NCBI GenBank assembly: GCA_005792355.1
Contig: SXSC01000161.1
Location: 1 to 38,700, forward strand
Direction: 5' to 3'
Source: Opitutaceae bacterium
GTDB taxonomy: Bacteria > Verrucomicrobiota > Verrucomicrobiia > Opitutales > Opitutaceae
Length of the DNA stretch: 38,700 nt
Part shown: piece by piece, positions 38,392 through 38,700 of the stretch
How positions within the stretch are numbered: position 1 is the stretch's first letter
Layout of the letters: each line of letters begins with the position of its first letter
Notes under the pieces: generated by a model
What the model saw: only the letters and a program-made list of their open reading frames with translations
Databases searched by the model: none
What the model was told of the DNA's origin: nothing
Program-made: the position numbers and the translations under genes

Positions 38392-38700
38392 TCACTCGTA
38401 GCGCAGCGCGTCGATCGGGTCCAACTGGGCGGCTTTGCGGGCCGGATAGAAGCCGAAAAATACGCCGACGGTGGCGCTGAAGCCCACGGCAACGACGACC
38501 GAGAGGGTGGAAACGAGAATGGGCCAGCCCATGTAGTGGGCGACCAGCTGGGATGCGCCGACGCCAAGCAGCACACCCATGACGCCGCCGAGTGTGCTGA
38601 GGAGCACGGCCTCGATGAGGAATTGGGTCAGCACATCACGGCCGTGCGCACCGATGGCGAGCCGGATGCCGATCTCCCGGGTGCGCTCAGTCACCGAGAC
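38392..38700 (-). CDS. MacB-type ABC permease, C-terminal part (runs off window)
   Basis: The last about 103 residues of a permease related to the one at 16195-17427. It has the conserved loop [24 protein letters not shown], three membrane helices and the family ending [19 protein letters not shown]. The 5' part lies beyond 38700, so any fused ATPase domain or neighbouring ATPase gene cannot be seen. The two copies are similar in motif but differ in sequence, so they are paralogues rather than recent duplicates. Confidence 0.93.
   Translation of the reverse strand, partial: VSVTERTREIGIRLAIGAHGRDVLTQFLIEAVLLSTLGGVMGVLLGVGASQLVAHYMGWPILVSTLSVVVAVGFSATVGVFFGFYPARKAAQLDPIDALRYE

Noticed and set aside
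1..38700. CRISPR array
   Set aside because: The only regularly spaced short repeat is the uninterrupted 7-bp array at 31521-31555, which has no spacers; no cas genes are present.
1..38700. Prophage, plasmid or intact insertion sequence
   Set aside because: No transposase, integrase, phage structural or replication-initiator gene is encoded; the repeats seen are short and non-coding.

Overview
The window is GC-rich bacterial chromosome carrying mostly housekeeping genes and no phage, plasmid, CRISPR or intact transposon genes. The protein mix (a DUF1080/3-keto-disaccharide hydrolase-like secreted protein, an FG-GAP/VCBS secreted protein, a bacterial lipase maturation factor homologue, a Rsm22-type methyltransferase, a tiny Arg/Lys-rich protein), weak or absent Shine-Dalgarno sequences and many intergenic hairpin repeats suggest a Gram-negative member of Verrucomicrobiota, probably near Opitutaceae. 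That placement is inference from gene content; no rRNA gene is present to confirm it.

Layout. 1-623 has no convincing gene. 624-3103 (+): an SDR-type epimerase, ebfC (YbaB), recR, tRNA-Gly(CCC), then a small Cys-rich secreted protein ending at a clear Rho-independent terminator. 3247-5437 (-): xseB then dxs. 5521-8215 (+): an M48/Ste24-like membrane protease and a secreted endonuclease/exonuclease/phosphatase protein. 8222-9139 (-): an IPT/TIG lipoprotein, divergent from hemW (+, 9175). 10920-12445 (+): a lipoprotein with a possible SecD-head-like domain, followed by an M23 peptidase. 12868-13729 (-): a Fur-family regulator and a TPR protein, divergent from priA (+). 16195-18684 (-): a periplasmic adaptor and a MacB-type permease with no ATPase beside them. 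18914-23282 (+): mpl, a four-PDZ HtrA-like protease, and a translationally coupled protease-fold protein that has lost its catalytic residues. 23279-26837 (-): hybrid histidine kinase, rimO, a 32-residue basic protein with its own terminator, and a short hypothetical protein. 26941-30022 (+): FG-GAP protein, a gene remnant and a DUF1080 protein. 30107-36790 (-): a long co-directional run, read as ABC ATPase, permease, substrate-binding protein (NMT1/ThiY type), lipase maturation factor-like protein, a Methyltransf_32-like protein and a Rsm22-like methyltransferase. 37003-38265 (-): TPR plus beta-propeller-like secreted protein. 38392-38700 (-): the C-terminal end of a second MacB-type permease that runs off the window.

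The most distinctive features are not protein families. Intergenic spaces repeatedly hold a 60-80 bp element with GGAG...CTCC-like ends enclosing two hairpins (seven candidate copies, plus one composite). A second repeat, rich in GGCAAAAAAG, occurs at 10585-10708 and 12590-12672. REP-like TTCGACAAGCTCAGGG copies occur near 6960 and 35090. Two genes carry repeat-like insertions that keep the frame open: a five-unit heptanucleotide array in the methyltransferase gene and an AT-rich palindrome in the lipase maturation factor gene.
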